Counted from the first letter of the stretch, positions 1 through 10,500 are shown. The stretch: 64,000 nt of DNA from Pseudoalteromonas sp. XI10 (GCF_001469895.1 NZ_LOPY01000040.1:124001-188000); one strand, 5' to 3'. Made by a program: numbers and translations. Notes: a model not told the origin generated them from the letters alone.

Positions 1-588
1 GTGAAAAAACCATTCAATGCTAACAATAAGCAATTGAATAATTATCAAATAGGCCTCTACCCTGCCCCTTATAAAGGCTACACACAATACAGTGCACCAA
101 ACGGGTTTATAGAAATTTTTGAGAAAGACTTATCACGCCAGCTGACTCCTCATGTGCAAGTTAAAAATGTAATTTGTAAGCAAGTGAGTGGCTTTCCAAA
201 GTATCTTTATGTCAACAACGATGGCTTGATGATGCTCGAAGATCTGCTCACGTTTGTACAAAATGAAGGGATTAAAGTAAGCAAATTTGCCTTTATCAGC
301 GGCTATAGAACACCCCACTACAATCGCTCAATTGGTAATGGCAAACACAGCCGACACCAATACGGCGATGCCTTTGACCTATATATAGATGAAGATGGTG
401 ATGGCCGAATGGACGATTTAAACGGTGATGGCAAACTAACGATTGCTGATGTTGATGTGCTTTATAAAATGTTTGAAAAGTTCCAAAAACAGAGCCGCTA
501 TAATGGCGGTATTGGCCGCTATAAACCCGCCTCCCATCACGGTGGTTTTGTTCACATAGATAACCGTGGATTTACCGCTAGGTGGTAA
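1..588 (+). CDS. M15-type (hedgehog/DD-peptidase fold) peptidase with EF-hand-like insert, probably 5' partial
   Basis: Probable zinc peptidase acting on peptidoglycan cross-links. Visible are SGYRTP (residues 100-105), the ligand pair H119-x6-D126 in RHQYGDAFD, and a third His in GGFVHIDN (H185), which is the usual M15 arrangement. Between them residues 130-152 contain two acidic loops, DEDGDG and DLNGDGKLTIAD, that look like EF-hand or dockerin calcium loops. The frame is open from the first base (GTG) and there is no signal peptide, so the true start may lie outside the window. The M15 fold is well supported; the exact substrate is unknown. Confidence 0.7.
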   Translation: MKKPFNANNKQLNNYQIGLYPAPYKGYTQYSAPNGFIEIFEKDLSRQLTPHVQVKNVICKQVSGFPKYLYVNNDGLMMLEDLLTFVQNEGIKVSKFAFISGYRTPHYNRSIGNGKHSRHQYGDAFDLYIDEDGDGRMDDLNGDGKLTIADVDVLYKMFEKFQKQSRYNGGIGRYKPASHHGGFVHIDNRGFTARW

Positions 589-698
589 TTGCAAGCTTCA
601 TATAACCCTTGAAGAAATATTATCCAATTGCATTATTACTGCTTGATTGGTAAGTTGTTGTGATTAATGGAAATACTACAATAACAACAAAGGGAATT

Positions 699-1661
699 AT
701 GCGCTTTATCCTCTGCATTTTTTATATTTCAGTCCTTAGTGGTTGTCAGAGTTTTATTGCTTATCAAATCACTCAACCTGTAGAAGAGATATCTTACGGT
801 GGCCCTGACGACCCAATGTTGAATACCGTTTACGAAGGCATACCTCGAAAAACATGTAACACTACACATGAATGTTTAGCAGTTAGAATATTTTCCCATA
901 ATGATTTAATCGAATATTTTGAGCAAGGTGAACAATTTGGCATAACTTTTCAACTTAAATCAAAAGAGGAAATGGAAACATTTGAAACAACTTTGACCTC
1001 TATAAATGGTGCCAAACAGAAAAACGATTCAGCAATTATACTATTCCCAGGTTATGGTGTGAGTAGTTTGATTTATAGCTTTCAAGCCCGCTGGCTTAGC
1101 CATTTTACCGGCAAAGATGTCATCCTAATGCCTGCGAGCAATCAGTATAGTGAATTCAAATTTGGCCTAAACAGCCTTGATGTATTAAAGCAATATTTAA
1201 ATACCAATCAATACCAACAAATTGATATTTTAAGTTATTCAATGGGCAGTATTGCTGCTATGCAACTTGCAAAGCAAATGCCTAATGTAAAGCAGCAGAT
1301 AATGGTTGCACCAATGGTGCATTTTGATACCGCATTAATGTCCGTAGCTAAAAGTTATCACCCAACCTTAAGCTACTTTGTCAAAGATAATGATTTTAAA
1401 AACGCAGCAAAAGATGTAATTCAAAACAGTGCTATTGATGAAACACAGCTTGATTTATTCGCCCTACTGAACGGCAAACAATCAGCTAATAGAACCACAC
1501 TCTATGTCAGTAACGCAGATCCAATAAGCCCTGCTGGTTATTGGCAAGTACTTCAAAATAAGAGTGTATCCATAGTGCATTACAGTAATTTAGACCACAC
1601 CAGAATGGTCAGCCTTATTAATCAAGCCATGCGCAATGAGGTTTTACATCGATTAATGTAA
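699..1661 (+). CDS. Alpha/beta-hydrolase family lipoprotein
   Basis: I chose the ATG at 699 (320 aa) over an upstream GTG at 660. It follows an AAGGGA ribosome site and opens directly into a lipoprotein signal, MRFILCIFYISVLSGC, with lipobox LSGC. The mature protein has an oxyanion-type segment (LFPGYGVSS), a nucleophile elbow SYSMGS in place of the classical GxSxG, an acid region (SNADPIS) and a terminal His (NLDHTRM). This predicts a membrane-anchored alpha/beta hydrolase exported through the Lol/Lsp route. The substrate cannot be told. It lies 22 bp upstream of the next serine hydrolase gene and may be co-transcribed with it. Confidence 0.65.
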   Translation: MRFILCIFYISVLSGCQSFIAYQITQPVEEISYGGPDDPMLNTVYEGIPRKTCNTTHECLAVRIFSHNDLIEYFEQGEQFGITFQLKSKEEMETFETTLTSINGAKQKNDSAIILFPGYGVSSLIYSFQARWLSHFTGKDVILMPASNQYSEFKFGLNSLDVLKQYLNTNQYQQIDILSYSMGSIAAMQLAKQMPNVKQQIMVAPMVHFDTALMSVAKSYHPTLSYFVKDNDFKNAAKDVIQNSAIDETQLDLFALLNGKQSANRTTLYVSNADPISPAGYWQVLQNKSVSIVHYSNLDHTRMVSLINQAMRNEVLHRLM

Positions 1662-1683
1662 CCAACAAATAACAAGGACAGCA

Positions 1684-3126
1684 ATGAACATATTCTTTAA
1701 GAAATTAAGATTACTTGTAGTTTTTTATCTACTCGCAATTTCAAGCCTCGCAAATAGCCAAAACATGCAAACAGAGATGGCTGACTTTATTAATGGCTTT
1801 CATAACTTTAAGCAGTTTAATGGCAATGTATTAGTTGCAAAGGATGAAAAAATACTGTTTGAACAAAGCTTTGGCTATGCCAACTTTGAGTGGGATATAA
1901 GACATAGTAATAAAAGTAAATTTAGAATTGGTTCAATTACCAAACAATTTACCGCCATGTTAATTCTGCAATTGGCACAAGATGGAAAACTTAAACTCGA
2001 TGATCACCTTGCAACATACCTCCCTGATTACAGACAAGATATAGCCACTAAAATTACCCTTCGCCAAATACTTAATCACACCTCTGGTCTTGGAAATTAT
2101 ACTCAGGCAAAATCGTTTCGTGATGAGTACAGCCGAAACCCTTACAGTGTTGATGAATTTATTCGCTTGCTATGTAGTGATGATCTAGTGTTCGAGCCTG
2201 GCACTGAATTTCGTTATAGCAACTCTGGCTATTTTATTTTGGGTGCGGTAATCGAAAAGGTAACAGGTCAAAAATATCAAGACGTATTACAGAAGAATAT
2301 TTTAGATCCACTCGATATGAAGGATACAGGCTATGATTCTCACAATAAAATCATTAAATTTCGCGTATCGGGTTACGACAATGGCCTAGCAGGTTATAGC
2401 AATACTGATTATTTAGATATGTCTATCCCGTATGCAGCAGGATCAATGTACTCAACAGCACGGGACTTACTAAAATGGGATCAAGCTCTTTACTCAGATA
2501 AGTTATTGAACAACGAGTATAAGAAGCAAATGTATCAAGTTTCTGAGCAAAGAAATTATGCGCTTGGTTGGGAAGTTACAAACCTTGATAAAAGCACCTA
2601 CGGAAAACCGCTAACCCGTATTCAACATGGCGGTGGCATCAATGGTTTTAATGCGTTTATAAGTAGAATAATCGAAGACAAATTACTGGTTGTCATTTTA
2701 AATAACACCGGTGGTGCGCCACTCACACCCATGACAAATGGCTTACTGTCAATCTACTATGGCAAACCCTACGAAAAAGCGACAGAGCATGTAGATAGTA
2801 AACTGTATAACGTATTTAAACGTGAAGGTATTGCTGGACTGAAGAATACCTATCAGCAAATGGTGAGTGAGGGTAATACGCCTAGAGAAAGGTCGCTAAA
2901 CTATTTTGGCTATGAATTAATGCAGATGGATGAACTAGACGCAGCAATAACAGTGTTTAAACTCAATAATCAATCTTACCCAGAATCAGCAAATACGTTT
3001 GACAGTTTAGGTGAAGCATATTTAGCAGCAGGTGATAAACAAAAAGCATTAGCAAGTTACAAAAGTGCGCTAAAACTTAATCCTGACAGTGAAAGTGCTA
3101 AACAAGCAATTGAGAAATTACAATAA
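1684..3126 (+). CDS. Secreted beta-lactamase-family serine hydrolase with C-terminal TPR
   Basis: A class C beta-lactamase/esterase-like (PF00144 type) serine hydrolase of 480 aa. Residues 1-25 form a Sec signal peptide. The catalytic motifs are in order: S84-I-T-K87 (SxxK), Y178-S-N180 (YxN) and H315-G-G. After residue 400 the chain ends in TPR-like helices (LGEAYLAAGDKQKALASYKS). Such proteins are usually periplasmic D-amino acid peptidases or esterases rather than resistance beta-lactamases. The start has AAGGACAGCA just upstream. It follows the lipoprotein hydrolase and ends in a good terminator, so the two probably form an operon. Confidence 0.8.
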   Translation: MNIFFKKLRLLVVFYLLAISSLANSQNMQTEMADFINGFHNFKQFNGNVLVAKDEKILFEQSFGYANFEWDIRHSNKSKFRIGSITKQFTAMLILQLAQDGKLKLDDHLATYLPDYRQDIATKITLRQILNHTSGLGNYTQAKSFRDEYSRNPYSVDEFIRLLCSDDLVFEPGTEFRYSNSGYFILGAVIEKVTGQKYQDVLQKNILDPLDMKDTGYDSHNKIIKFRVSGYDNGLAGYSNTDYLDMSIPYAAGSMYSTARDLLKWDQALYSDKLLNNEYKKQMYQVSEQRNYALGWEVTNLDKSTYGKPLTRIQHGGGINGFNAFISRIIEDKLLVVILNNTGGAPLTPMTNGLLSIYYGKPYEKATEHVDSKLYNVFKREGIAGLKNTYQQMVSEGNTPRERSLNYFGYELMQMDELDAAITVFKLNNQSYPESANTFDSLGEAYLAAGDKQKALASYKSALKLNPDSESAKQAIEKLQ

Positions 3127-3128
3127 TT

Positions 3129-3156
3129 AAAGGCCACAATAGTGGCCTTATTTTTT
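3129..3156 (+). terminator. Rho-independent terminator after serine hydrolase gene
   Basis: Stem AAGGCCAC / GTGGCCTT with a four-base loop (AATA), followed by a T-rich run. It lies directly after the stop at 3126. Confidence 0.8.
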
Positions 3157-3160
3157 ACTT

Positions 3161-3188
3161 ACAGCTTACAGCTTATAGCTTAAAGCTT
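3161..3188 (-). repeat. Four degenerate 7-bp repeats abutting the ribB stop
   Basis: On the minus strand, directly after the ribB stop, the sequence reads AAGCTTT, AAGCTAT, AAGCTGT, AAGCTGT, four tandem heptamers. They are the same family (AAGCTGN) as the nine-copy array after the Tsx-like gene at 15417-15480, and both arrays read the same way relative to their upstream gene. Confidence 0.75.
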
Positions 3189-3848
3189 TTAACATGCTTG
3201 TTTTTGTGTTGCTTGGATATAGGCAACTAAATCTTCAATCGATACAACGGGCATGTTGTGCTCACTGGCAAACTTGCTTACTTCAGGCAAGCGAGCCATT
3301 GAACCGTCTGGATTCGTTAATTCGCAAATAACACCAAACGGTGTTAAACCAGCTAACTGCATTAAATCAACCGATGCCTCAGTATGGCCACGACGAACTA
3401 ATACACCACCGGTTTGTGCACGCAGACCAAACACATGCCCTGGGCGAGATAAATCTTCAGGCTTTGCATTGTCTGCTGTTGCCGCTTTAATGGTGGTTAC
3501 ACGGTCAGCCGCAGAAACGCCGGTCGTCACGCCCGTTTTAGCTTCAATGGTCACTGTATAAGCTGTTTTGTTCTGGCTGGTGTTATGCTCAACCATTTGT
3601 GGTAAATCAAGCTGTTTAACACGCTCATCGCCCATGCAAAGACACACAATACCGCTGCCTTCACGGATCATCATGGCCATTTGCTCTGTGGTCAGGTGCT
3701 GTGCTGAGTACACAAAATCACCTTCGTTTTCACGGTTTTCGTCATCTACCACAAGTACGCCTTCACCTTGCTGCAAAGCAGCAATCGCACGTTCAACGCG
3801 TTCAAGTGGTTCGCCAAATTGGCTGAGTAAAGAAGACTGAATCATCAT
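3189..3848 (-). CDS. ribB: 3,4-dihydroxy-2-butanone-4-phosphate synthase
   Basis: Converts ribulose 5-phosphate to the four-carbon precursor of riboflavin plus formate, in the cytoplasm. At 219 aa it is the stand-alone RibB form, with no GTP cyclohydrolase domain. The signature acidic loop [11 protein letters not shown] is near residue 36, followed by the metal/substrate segments [16 protein letters not shown] and GHTEASVDL. An FMN riboswitch precedes it, so expression should fall when FMN is plentiful. It is monocistronic here, apart from the rib operon, as is common for ribB in gammaproteobacteria. Convergent with the serine hydrolase gene. Confidence 0.97.
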   Translation of the reverse strand: MMIQSSLLSQFGEPLERVERAIAALQQGEGVLVVDDENRENEGDFVYSAQHLTTEQMAMMIREGSGIVCLCMGDERVKQLDLPQMVEHNTSQNKTAYTVTIEAKTGVTTGVSAADRVTTIKAATADNAKPEDLSRPGHVFGLRAQTGGVLVRRGHTEASVDLMQLAGLTPFGVICELTNPDGSMARLPEVSKFASEHNMPVVSIEDLVAYIQATQKQAC

Positions 3849-3952
3849 TTTTAATACCTATTAAATTAAATATGAAAAGATTCAGGACATTGAAAGGCAC
3901 AGCAAAAAAGACCACCCGCAGGCAGCCAATTACTGTTTTATAGATTAACTAT

Positions 3953-4093
3953 ATTCTCTTTCATCCGGACTATTACCGTCGGCTCTGGCCTCTCACCAGA
4001 TCTGCTGACCTTCAACCAAAGTTAAAGCGCTCGCGGGCTCACTTTATTTCAAAGTATACCGCCGGTGGGGAATTTCACCCCGCCCTGAGAATG
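3953..4093 (-). promoter_or_regulatory. FMN riboswitch (RFN element) of ribB
   Basis: On the minus strand the conserved RFN blocks appear in order: CAGGGCGGGGTGAAATTCCC, CCGGCGGTAT, GAGCCCGCGAGCG, GGTCAGCAGATCTGGTGAGA, GCCAGAGCCGACGGT, and AGTCCGGATGAAAGAGAAT. It ends about 105 bp before the ribB start. FMN binding is known to shut off downstream expression. The remaining leader (3849-3952) holds no obvious gene. Confidence 0.96.
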
Positions 4094-4143
4094 TTGCTTA
4101 ATCAATAAGATGAATAAGCCAAGCTATTCTATACCTAAAGTAA

Positions 4144-5082
4144 TTAGTTATCGAGTACCCGCTTATCTAATATGCCTTTTTCAATCAGTTGATTGAGTAT
4201 CGCCTTGGTTTTTTCTCGGCATATATCACGCACTAGACGAACCGCGGGTGTAATGGACTGTCGACTTGGGCATATTAGCCAAAGCTCTGCACATAAGTGA
4301 GGATAATTTTGCATCACTGGCACTACCCGCCCACTTAGTAAATCATCACTGATATCAATACATGATTTAACCGCTAGGCCTTTACCAGCCACACACCAAC
4401 GCCTTACCAAATCACCATCATTAGATGCTCGACGGCCTTGCATTTTCACTTTAAAACGCTCGGTTCCATCGGTAAATTCCCAAACATTATTGATGATATC
4501 TTGCAGTTGATAAAATAGACCCTGATGCTGATTTAATTCATCTGGATGTGTCGGCGCGCCATGTTCAGCAATATACTCTGGGGTTGCACATAACAGCCGC
4601 GGAACATTACAAATTTTAAAGCCATATAAATTTGAGTCAGATGGCGAGCCATACCTAAGTGCAAAATCAACGGAGTCTCGGTAAAAGTCGACATTACTAT
4701 CGCTAATATGCGGGCGCATACTCAGCTTTGGATACTCATCAAGTAACTCATCTAACCATGGGATAATGATGTTGCGGCCTAAATCTGAAGATAATGCGAC
4801 TCTTAGCTCCCCTTCAATTTCATCATGCTCACCCTTTAAGGCAAGTGTGGCTTGCTCAAGCATGAGCACTGCTTGCTGACACTGAGGTAAAAAGCGCTCC
4901 CCAGCCGCAGATAACCGCAAATGACGAGTTGTACGAACAAATAACTCAGCACCCAGCGCTGCTTCAACACGCTTAATAGCAGCGCTGGCGGTAGCGGCTC
5001 GCATGTCTAATTTGGCTGCTGCGGTTGTAATACTACGAAACTCAGCAACCTTGAGGATTAATTTGAGATCTTCAACCAACAT
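4144..5082 (-). CDS. LysR-family transcriptional regulator
   Basis: A 312-aa LysR-type regulator. The N-terminal winged helix-turn-helix (residues 1-60) carries the family hallmarks EFRSITTAAAKLDMRAATAS and ALGAELFVRTTRHLRLSAAG, followed by a periplasmic-binding-like effector domain (about 90-295). It is divergent from the nitroreductase gene, which is the usual LysR target geometry. A dyad ATAAT-N9-ATTAT at 5101-5119 lies between them. The inducer is unknown. The family call is firm; regulation of the neighbour is inferred. Confidence 0.92.
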   Translation of the reverse strand: MLVEDLKLILKVAEFRSITTAAAKLDMRAATASAAIKRVEAALGAELFVRTTRHLRLSAAGERFLPQCQQAVLMLEQATLALKGEHDEIEGELRVALSSDLGRNIIIPWLDELLDEYPKLSMRPHISDSNVDFYRDSVDFALRYGSPSDSNLYGFKICNVPRLLCATPEYIAEHGAPTHPDELNQHQGLFYQLQDIINNVWEFTDGTERFKVKMQGRRASNDGDLVRRWCVAGKGLAVKSCIDISDDLLSGRVVPVMQNYPHLCAELWLICPSRQSITPAVRLVRDICREKTKAILNQLIEKGILDKRVLDN

Positions 5083-5100
5083 ATTAACTAAAAATTTTTG

Positions 5101-5119
5101 ATAATGTTTATTCGATTAT
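5101..5119. promoter_or_regulatory. Candidate LysR operator dyad between regulator and nitroreductase genes
   Basis: ATAAT, nine bases, ATTAT: a small perfect dyad centred between the divergent genes. It is not an exact T-N11-A box, so the assignment is tentative. Confidence 0.3.
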
Positions 5120-5184
5120 GCGCTTTATCGTAAAGTATGCAAGGCGTAAACTGCACCTAATTGTTATACATGCGGGAGCAAATC

Positions 5185-5841
5185 ATGACACACCCAATCA
5201 TTTCTGACTTACAACGCCGTTATACGAGTAAACGTTACGACGCTTCAAAACAAATTAGCCAAGCAGACTTAGCTGTAATTTTAGAAGCATTACGCCTGTC
5301 ACCATCGTCTATTAACTCTCAACCATGGAAGTTTGTGGTAATTGAATCAGAGCAAGGTAAACAGCGTCTGCATGATAGTTTTGCAAATAAGTTTCAGTTT
5401 AACCAAGTTCATGCAAAAGCGGCATCACACACCATTTTATTTGCTTATAACCCAAGCTATAAACGTGCTGATTATGAAAAAGTAATTGATGCCGATATTG
5501 CTAATGGCCGTACAAAAGCAGAAAACAAAGAGCAGGCATTTGGTGCCTTCGCCTTTGTTGATTTAAATACTGATGAGCAAGGTGCTAACGCCGCTTGGAC
5601 TAAAGCTCAAACATACATTGCATTAGGTAATACCATGCATACAGTGGCTCGTTTAGGTTTAGATTCAACACCGATGGAAGGTGTCGATAAAGACTTACTC
5701 GGTGAGCTATTCGCTGATGAGTTAGATGGTTATGTATGTGAAGTGGCACTCGCTATTGGTTATCACGAGCCAGAGCAAGATTATAATGCTGCATTACCAA
5801 AATCGCGTTTAGATAAAGATGCGGTGATTACTGTAGTTTAA
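5185..5841 (+). CDS. nfsB: NfsB-type NAD(P)H nitroreductase
   Basis: FMN flavoprotein that reduces nitroaromatics and quinones with NAD(P)H. The start is set at ATG 5185 (218 aa) because GGGAG lies 6 bp upstream; the frame is open from a TTG at 5161 but gains only eight residues. The protein follows E. coli NfsB (217 aa) along its length: RRYTSKRYDASK, SPSSINSQPWKFVVIES, GLDSTPMEGVD, and the terminal ALPKSRL. The divergent LysR gene suggests inducible expression by an electrophile or quinone, which is inferred only. Confidence 0.87.
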   Translation: MTHPIISDLQRRYTSKRYDASKQISQADLAVILEALRLSPSSINSQPWKFVVIESEQGKQRLHDSFANKFQFNQVHAKAASHTILFAYNPSYKRADYEKVIDADIANGRTKAENKEQAFGAFAFVDLNTDEQGANAAWTKAQTYIALGNTMHTVARLGLDSTPMEGVDKDLLGELFADELDGYVCEVALAIGYHEPEQDYNAALPKSRLDKDAVITVV

Positions 5842-5850
5842 AGCCTAAAG

Positions 5851-5875
5851 ATTATGCAGGCTTGGCCTGCATAAT
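5851..5875. terminator. Bidirectional hairpin between convergent genes
   Basis: Perfect 11-bp stem ATTATGCAGGC / GCCTGCATAAT with a 3-base loop, in the 36-bp gap between the convergent nitroreductase and S66 peptidase genes. There is no long T-run. Confidence 0.6.
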
Positions 5876-5877
5876 TG

Positions 5878-6921
5878 TTATTTAAGGTCAGTCTTCACAA
5901 CCACATTACTCGCCATACCTTCACATAAATCTGCAGTTATTGTGGCAACAGCACCATTAATTAATGCTAAATTAGGGGCTACGTGTCCAATGTCGGCATC
6001 AACGATAACTGGGAATAAATTACCTTTAAATGCGAGCTCTATTGCTTGGTATTCATCGAAGTAGCAGTCGTTATTAATTGCAGGGCTGCGGCCAAATACC
6101 ACCGCATTTACATCAGTAAAAACATCATTCAACTTTAACGATAACAAACAACGTGCAAGAGCCATCGGACTAAGCTCTGCATTTTCTAGGTATAAAATTA
6201 ACCCTTCTGGTGCATACTGTTTTTTAAACTCATGCAATGCATAGTAATTTGAGGGTAGCAACAGACCTAACGTATCTAAACAGCCGCCAATTAAGCGCCC
6301 AGACACTTCAATTTGGCGTTTATCTTTATAGTTAATACAGCGCCACTGGCTCGGAGCGGTATAGTCAAATTTAGCCTCAGGCTTGGCTTTATAATCAATA
6401 GGCTTTTGCTGATAAAATGGCGAAGCGACTTGATGCAGTTGCTGTTTTTCTTCAAGTGACATGGCACTGAATATATTTGCTAAATAAACATCAGGATCGT
6501 CAGGGTGAATTTGCATTAAATTTGCAGCGTGCAAGGTTGCCCAGCCACAACGAGTTGTTAATGCACATGCAAACGTGCTGATATCTGAAAAGCCAACCAA
6601 CCATTTGGGCCTTGCCTTACTTATCGCATTGAAATCGAGGAGAGGTAAAATTTCCATGGTGAGATCACCGCCCCATGGCGGCATGATTGCTGCGATTGAA
6701 TCATCAGTTAAATACTGCATGAGCTCATCAGCACGTTGCTTTGCACTGTTGTGCGACTGACGTAAGCAGGCACCTTCAATAACAGTAAAACCCTTGGCTG
6801 TTAAGCCATTAAGTACTAAGTCTAAGCGCTCATGAAAGGCTTTATCAACACCTGATGAAAAAGCACATATGGCTATTTTATCACCTTTAACAAGTGGCTT
6901 AGGATACTGAACTTTCGCCAT
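5878..6921 (-). CDS. S66 family (LD-carboxypeptidase / MccF-like) peptidase
   Basis: A 347-aa serine peptidase of family S66, which includes LdcA (murein tetrapeptide recycling) and MccF (microcin C immunity). The nucleophile segment is WLVGFSDIS, preceded by PPWGGDLTMEILPLLDF, with downstream Glu in LYLENAELSP and His in DADIGHVAPN completing the expected Ser-Glu-His triad. No signal peptide, so cytoplasmic. Overall wording is closer to the MccF-like branch than to short LdcA, but I cannot separate recycling from detoxification without a phylogeny. Confidence 0.85.
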   Translation of the reverse strand: MAKVQYPKPLVKGDKIAICAFSSGVDKAFHERLDLVLNGLTAKGFTVIEGACLRQSHNSAKQRADELMQYLTDDSIAAIMPPWGGDLTMEILPLLDFNAISKARPKWLVGFSDISTFACALTTRCGWATLHAANLMQIHPDDPDVYLANIFSAMSLEEKQQLHQVASPFYQQKPIDYKAKPEAKFDYTAPSQWRCINYKDKRQIEVSGRLIGGCLDTLGLLLPSNYYALHEFKKQYAPEGLILYLENAELSPMALARCLLSLKLNDVFTDVNAVVFGRSPAINNDCYFDEYQAIELAFKGNLFPVIVDADIGHVAPNLALINGAVATITADLCEGMASNVVVKTDLK

Positions 6922-6990
6922 TATTACTCCTTCATTACGACTGTCTTGTAGTCAACGTACCGAATAAATTCACGCCTGTAAACAGGCATA

Positions 6991-7020
6991 AAAAAACCGC
7001 AGTATGTAACTGCGGTTTTT
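6991..7020 (-). terminator. greA terminator
   Basis: CCGCAGT / ACTGCGG stem with a 5-base loop, flanked by A-run and T-run, so usable on either strand. It sits just past the greA stop. A second small hairpin (GCCTGT-AA-ACAGGC) is adjacent at 6974-6987. Confidence 0.85.
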
Positions 7021-7040
7021 CTCAATGCTTGGTTAAGCTA

Positions 7041-7517
7041 CTAAATATACTCAACTTCAATGATTTCGTACTCTACTTCACCGTTTGGCGTTTTAATGAT
7101 AACGGCATCATCTACCTCTTTACCAATTAAACCACGCGCGATTGGTGAGTTAACAGAGATAAGATTGTTTTTGATATCTGCTTCGTCATCGCCTACGATT
7201 CGGTATTTTACTTCAGCATCGGTTTCAACATTAACGATAGTAACCGTTGTGCCAAAAATAACTTTACCTGTGTTAGGCATTTTAGTTACATCAATGATTT
7301 GCACATTTGAAAGCTTCGCTTCAATTTCTTGAATACGGCCTTCGCAGAAACCTTGTTGCTCACGAGCAGCATGGTATTCAGCGTTTTCTTTCAAATCACC
7401 GTGCTCACGTGCTTCAGCGATATCAGCAACGATTTTTGGACGGGTAACTGTTTTTAATTCGTTAAGTTCTTCGCGCAGTAATGCTGCACCACGAACTGTC
7501 ATCGGAATTGATTGCAT
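7041..7517 (-). CDS. greA: Transcription elongation factor GreA
   Basis: Rescues backtracked RNA polymerase by stimulating transcript cleavage. The start is placed at the ATG giving [10 protein letters not shown] (158 aa, the E. coli length). An upstream in-frame extension of 15 residues lacks family similarity and runs back towards the carB stop. The N-terminal coiled coil carries the acidic tip region ([20 protein letters not shown]), followed by the FKBP-like C-terminal domain ending [13 protein letters not shown]. It lies immediately downstream of carB, the common gammaproteobacterial order. Confidence 0.97.
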   Translation of the reverse strand: MQSIPMTVRGAALLREELNELKTVTRPKIVADIAEAREHGDLKENAEYHAAREQQGFCEGRIQEIEAKLSNVQIIDVTKMPNTGKVIFGTTVTIVNVETDAEVKYRIVGDDEADIKNNLISVNSPIARGLIGKEVDDAVIIKTPNGEVEYEIIEVEYI

Positions 7518-7568
7518 ATTATTCTCACTTAATCCCAGGGGCGATTGCCTCGCCCTTGGCACATTTCC

Positions 7569-10500
7569 TTAGTTCATTCGCTGATGTAGTTCCTGAACTG
7601 ACGTCACCTTGCTACGGTCGTCTGCTTGGTTTGCAGTACAGTTAGCAAATGCCGCGTTCAGAGTCGTTGTGTAGTTAGTCTTATGCTGTAACGCACCACG
7701 ACGTAACACCTTCGAATCTTCAATCGCTTGGCGGCCTTCAGTAGTGTTTACAATGTAGCTGTATTCACCATTTTTAATTCTATCAAGAATATGAGGACGA
7801 CCTTCGTATACTTTGTTCACGCGACGAACTGCAATGCCAGCTTCTTCGAGTGCTTTTGCAGTGCCACCTGTTGCATCTAACTCGAAACCAAGTTCAGTCA
7901 TGGTTTTAGCTAGTTCAACGATACGTGGTTTGTCACTGTTGCGTACCGATAGTAACGCGCGACCACCGCGTGGTAAAGTGTTGCTTGCACCTAATTGTGC
8001 TTTAGCGAATGCTTCGGCGAAAGTTTCACCAACACCCATTACCTCACCCGTTGAGCGCATTTCTGGGCCACGGATTGGGTCAACACCTTGGAACTTAGCA
8101 AATGGCAGTACCACTTCTTTTACGCTGTAGTAAGGAGGGATTACTTCTTTTGTAATACCTTGGCTTGCTAGCGACTGACCCGCCATACAACGTGCTGCAA
8201 CTTTAGCAAGTGCAATACCTGTCGCTTTAGAAACAAACGGTACTGTACGCGCAGCACGAGGGTTTACTTCGATTAAGTAAACTTTACCGTCTTTCACAGC
8301 AAACTGAGTATTCATCAGACCTACTACGCCTAGCTCTAGTGCCATATCAGTCACTTGCTTACGCATTACGTCTTGTACTTCAGCAGTTAGTGAGTGAGCT
8401 GGTAATGAACACGCTGAGTCACCTGAGTGAACACCTGCTTGCTCAATGTGCTCCATGATACCACCGATGATTACTTGCTCACCGTCACAGATAGCATCAA
8501 CGTCAACTTCGATTGCGTTATCTAAGAAGTGGTCAAGTAGTACTGGCGCTTCATTTGACGCTGATACTGCTTCAGTCATGTAACGACGTAAATCGTCTTC
8601 ATCATAAACTACTTCCATTGCGCGACCACCAAGTACGTATGAAGGACGTACAACCAGTGGGAAGCCGATTTCAGCAGACTTAACAATCGCTTCTTCTAAA
8701 GAAGTAACCGTTGCATTCTCTGGTTGAAGAAGATCTAGACGCTCAACAAGTTGTTGGAAACGTTCACGGTCTTCTGCACGGTCGATTGCATCTGGTGAAG
8801 TACCAATAACTGGCACGCCATTCGCTTCAAGTTCACGAGCAAGTTTTAGTGGTGTTTGACCACCGTACTGAACGATAACACCTTTTGGCTTTTCTACGCG
8901 TACGATTTCTAATACATCTTCTAGCGTGATTGGCTCGAAGAATAAACGATCAGATGTATCGTAGTCAGTCGAAACAGTTTCAGGGTTACAGTTAACCATG
9001 ATTGTTTCATAGCCGTCTTCACGTAAAGCTAATGCTGCGTGAACACAACAGTAATCGAATTCGATACCTTGACCGATACGGTTAGGACCACCACCGATTA
9101 CCATGATTTTATCTTTGTCAGATGGATTCGCTTCACATTCTTCATCATAAGATGAGTACATGTAAGCTGTGTCTGAGCTGAACTCTGCAGCACACGTATC
9201 AACGCGCTTATATACAGGCACGATATCTAACTGGTGACGCTTCTTACGAATTTCTGCTTCAGAAACACCGGCAATTTCAGCGATACGCGCATCAGCAAAA
9301 CCTTTACGCTTAAGCTTACGTAAAAACTCAGCATTTAAACCAGCCATACCTACTTCGCTGATTGTTGCTTCGTCTTTTAAGATGTCTTCGATTTGTACTA
9401 AGTACCAAGGGTCAATCTTAGTTAATTCGAATACATCTTCTACGCTCATACCGTGACGCATTGCATCAGCAACGTACCAAATACGCTCAGCACCTGGCTC
9501 ACGTAATTCACGGATGATTTTTTCTTTTGCTTTCGGATCATCAAGGGCAACAATTGGGTTAAAGCCCGTTGAGCCTACTTCAAGACCACGTAGTGCTTTA
9601 TGCAGTGATTCTTGTTGGTTACGACCAATCGCCATAACCTCACCTACAGACTTCATCTGTGTTGTAAGACGGTCGTTTGAACCTGCGAATTTTTCGAAGT
9701 TAAAACGTGGGATCTTAGTAACAACGTAGTCAATTGATGGCTCGAAAGACGCTGGTGTTTTACCGCCAGTGATGTCGTTTTGTAGCTCATCAAGGGTGTA
9801 ACCTACTGCTAGTTTTGCAGCGATTTTCGCAATTGGGAAACCCGTTGCTTTTGATGCTAATGCAGAAGAACGCGATACACGTGGGTTCATCTCGATGATA
9901 ACCATACGTCCATCAACTGGATTCACACCAAACTGTACGTTTGAACCACCTGTTTCAACACCGATTTCACGAAGTACCGCCATCGATGCATTACGCATGA
10001 TTTGGTATTCTTTATCAGTTAGTGTTTGCGCTGGTGCAACCGTGATTGAGTCACCAGTGTGAACACCCATAGGGTCAAAGTTTTCGATAGAACATACGAT
10101 GATACAGTTGTCGTTTTTGTCACGAACAACTTCCATTTCGTACTCTTTCCAACCGATTAATGATTCATCGATTAAAAGTTCATTTGTTGGTGATAAATCT
10201 AAACCACGCTCACAAATTTCATCAAATTCTTCTTGGTTGTATGCAACACCACCACCGGTACCACCCATAGTGAATGATGGACGAATGATACATGGGAAAC
10301 CGATGCGGCTAAGTACATCGTGTGCTTCTTCCATTGAGTGAGCGATTTCTGCACGCGGACACTCAAGGCCAATGTTCTTCATTGCTTCGTCAAAGCGCTC
10401 ACGGTTTTCAGCTTTATCGATTGCATCAGCAGTTGCACCGATTAGCTCAACACCGTGTTTTGCCAGTACGCCGTGCTTATCTAAATCAAGTGCACAGTTT

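Noticed and set aside
1684..3126. Antibiotic-resistance class C beta-lactamase
   Set aside because: It has the SxxK, YxN and HGG motifs of the broad PF00144 family, but the C-terminal TPRs and HGG (not KTG) argue for a peptidase or esterase.
5161..5184. Upstream TTG start for the nitroreductase
   Set aside because: The ATG at 5185 has a proper GGGAG site and matches the length of NfsB.
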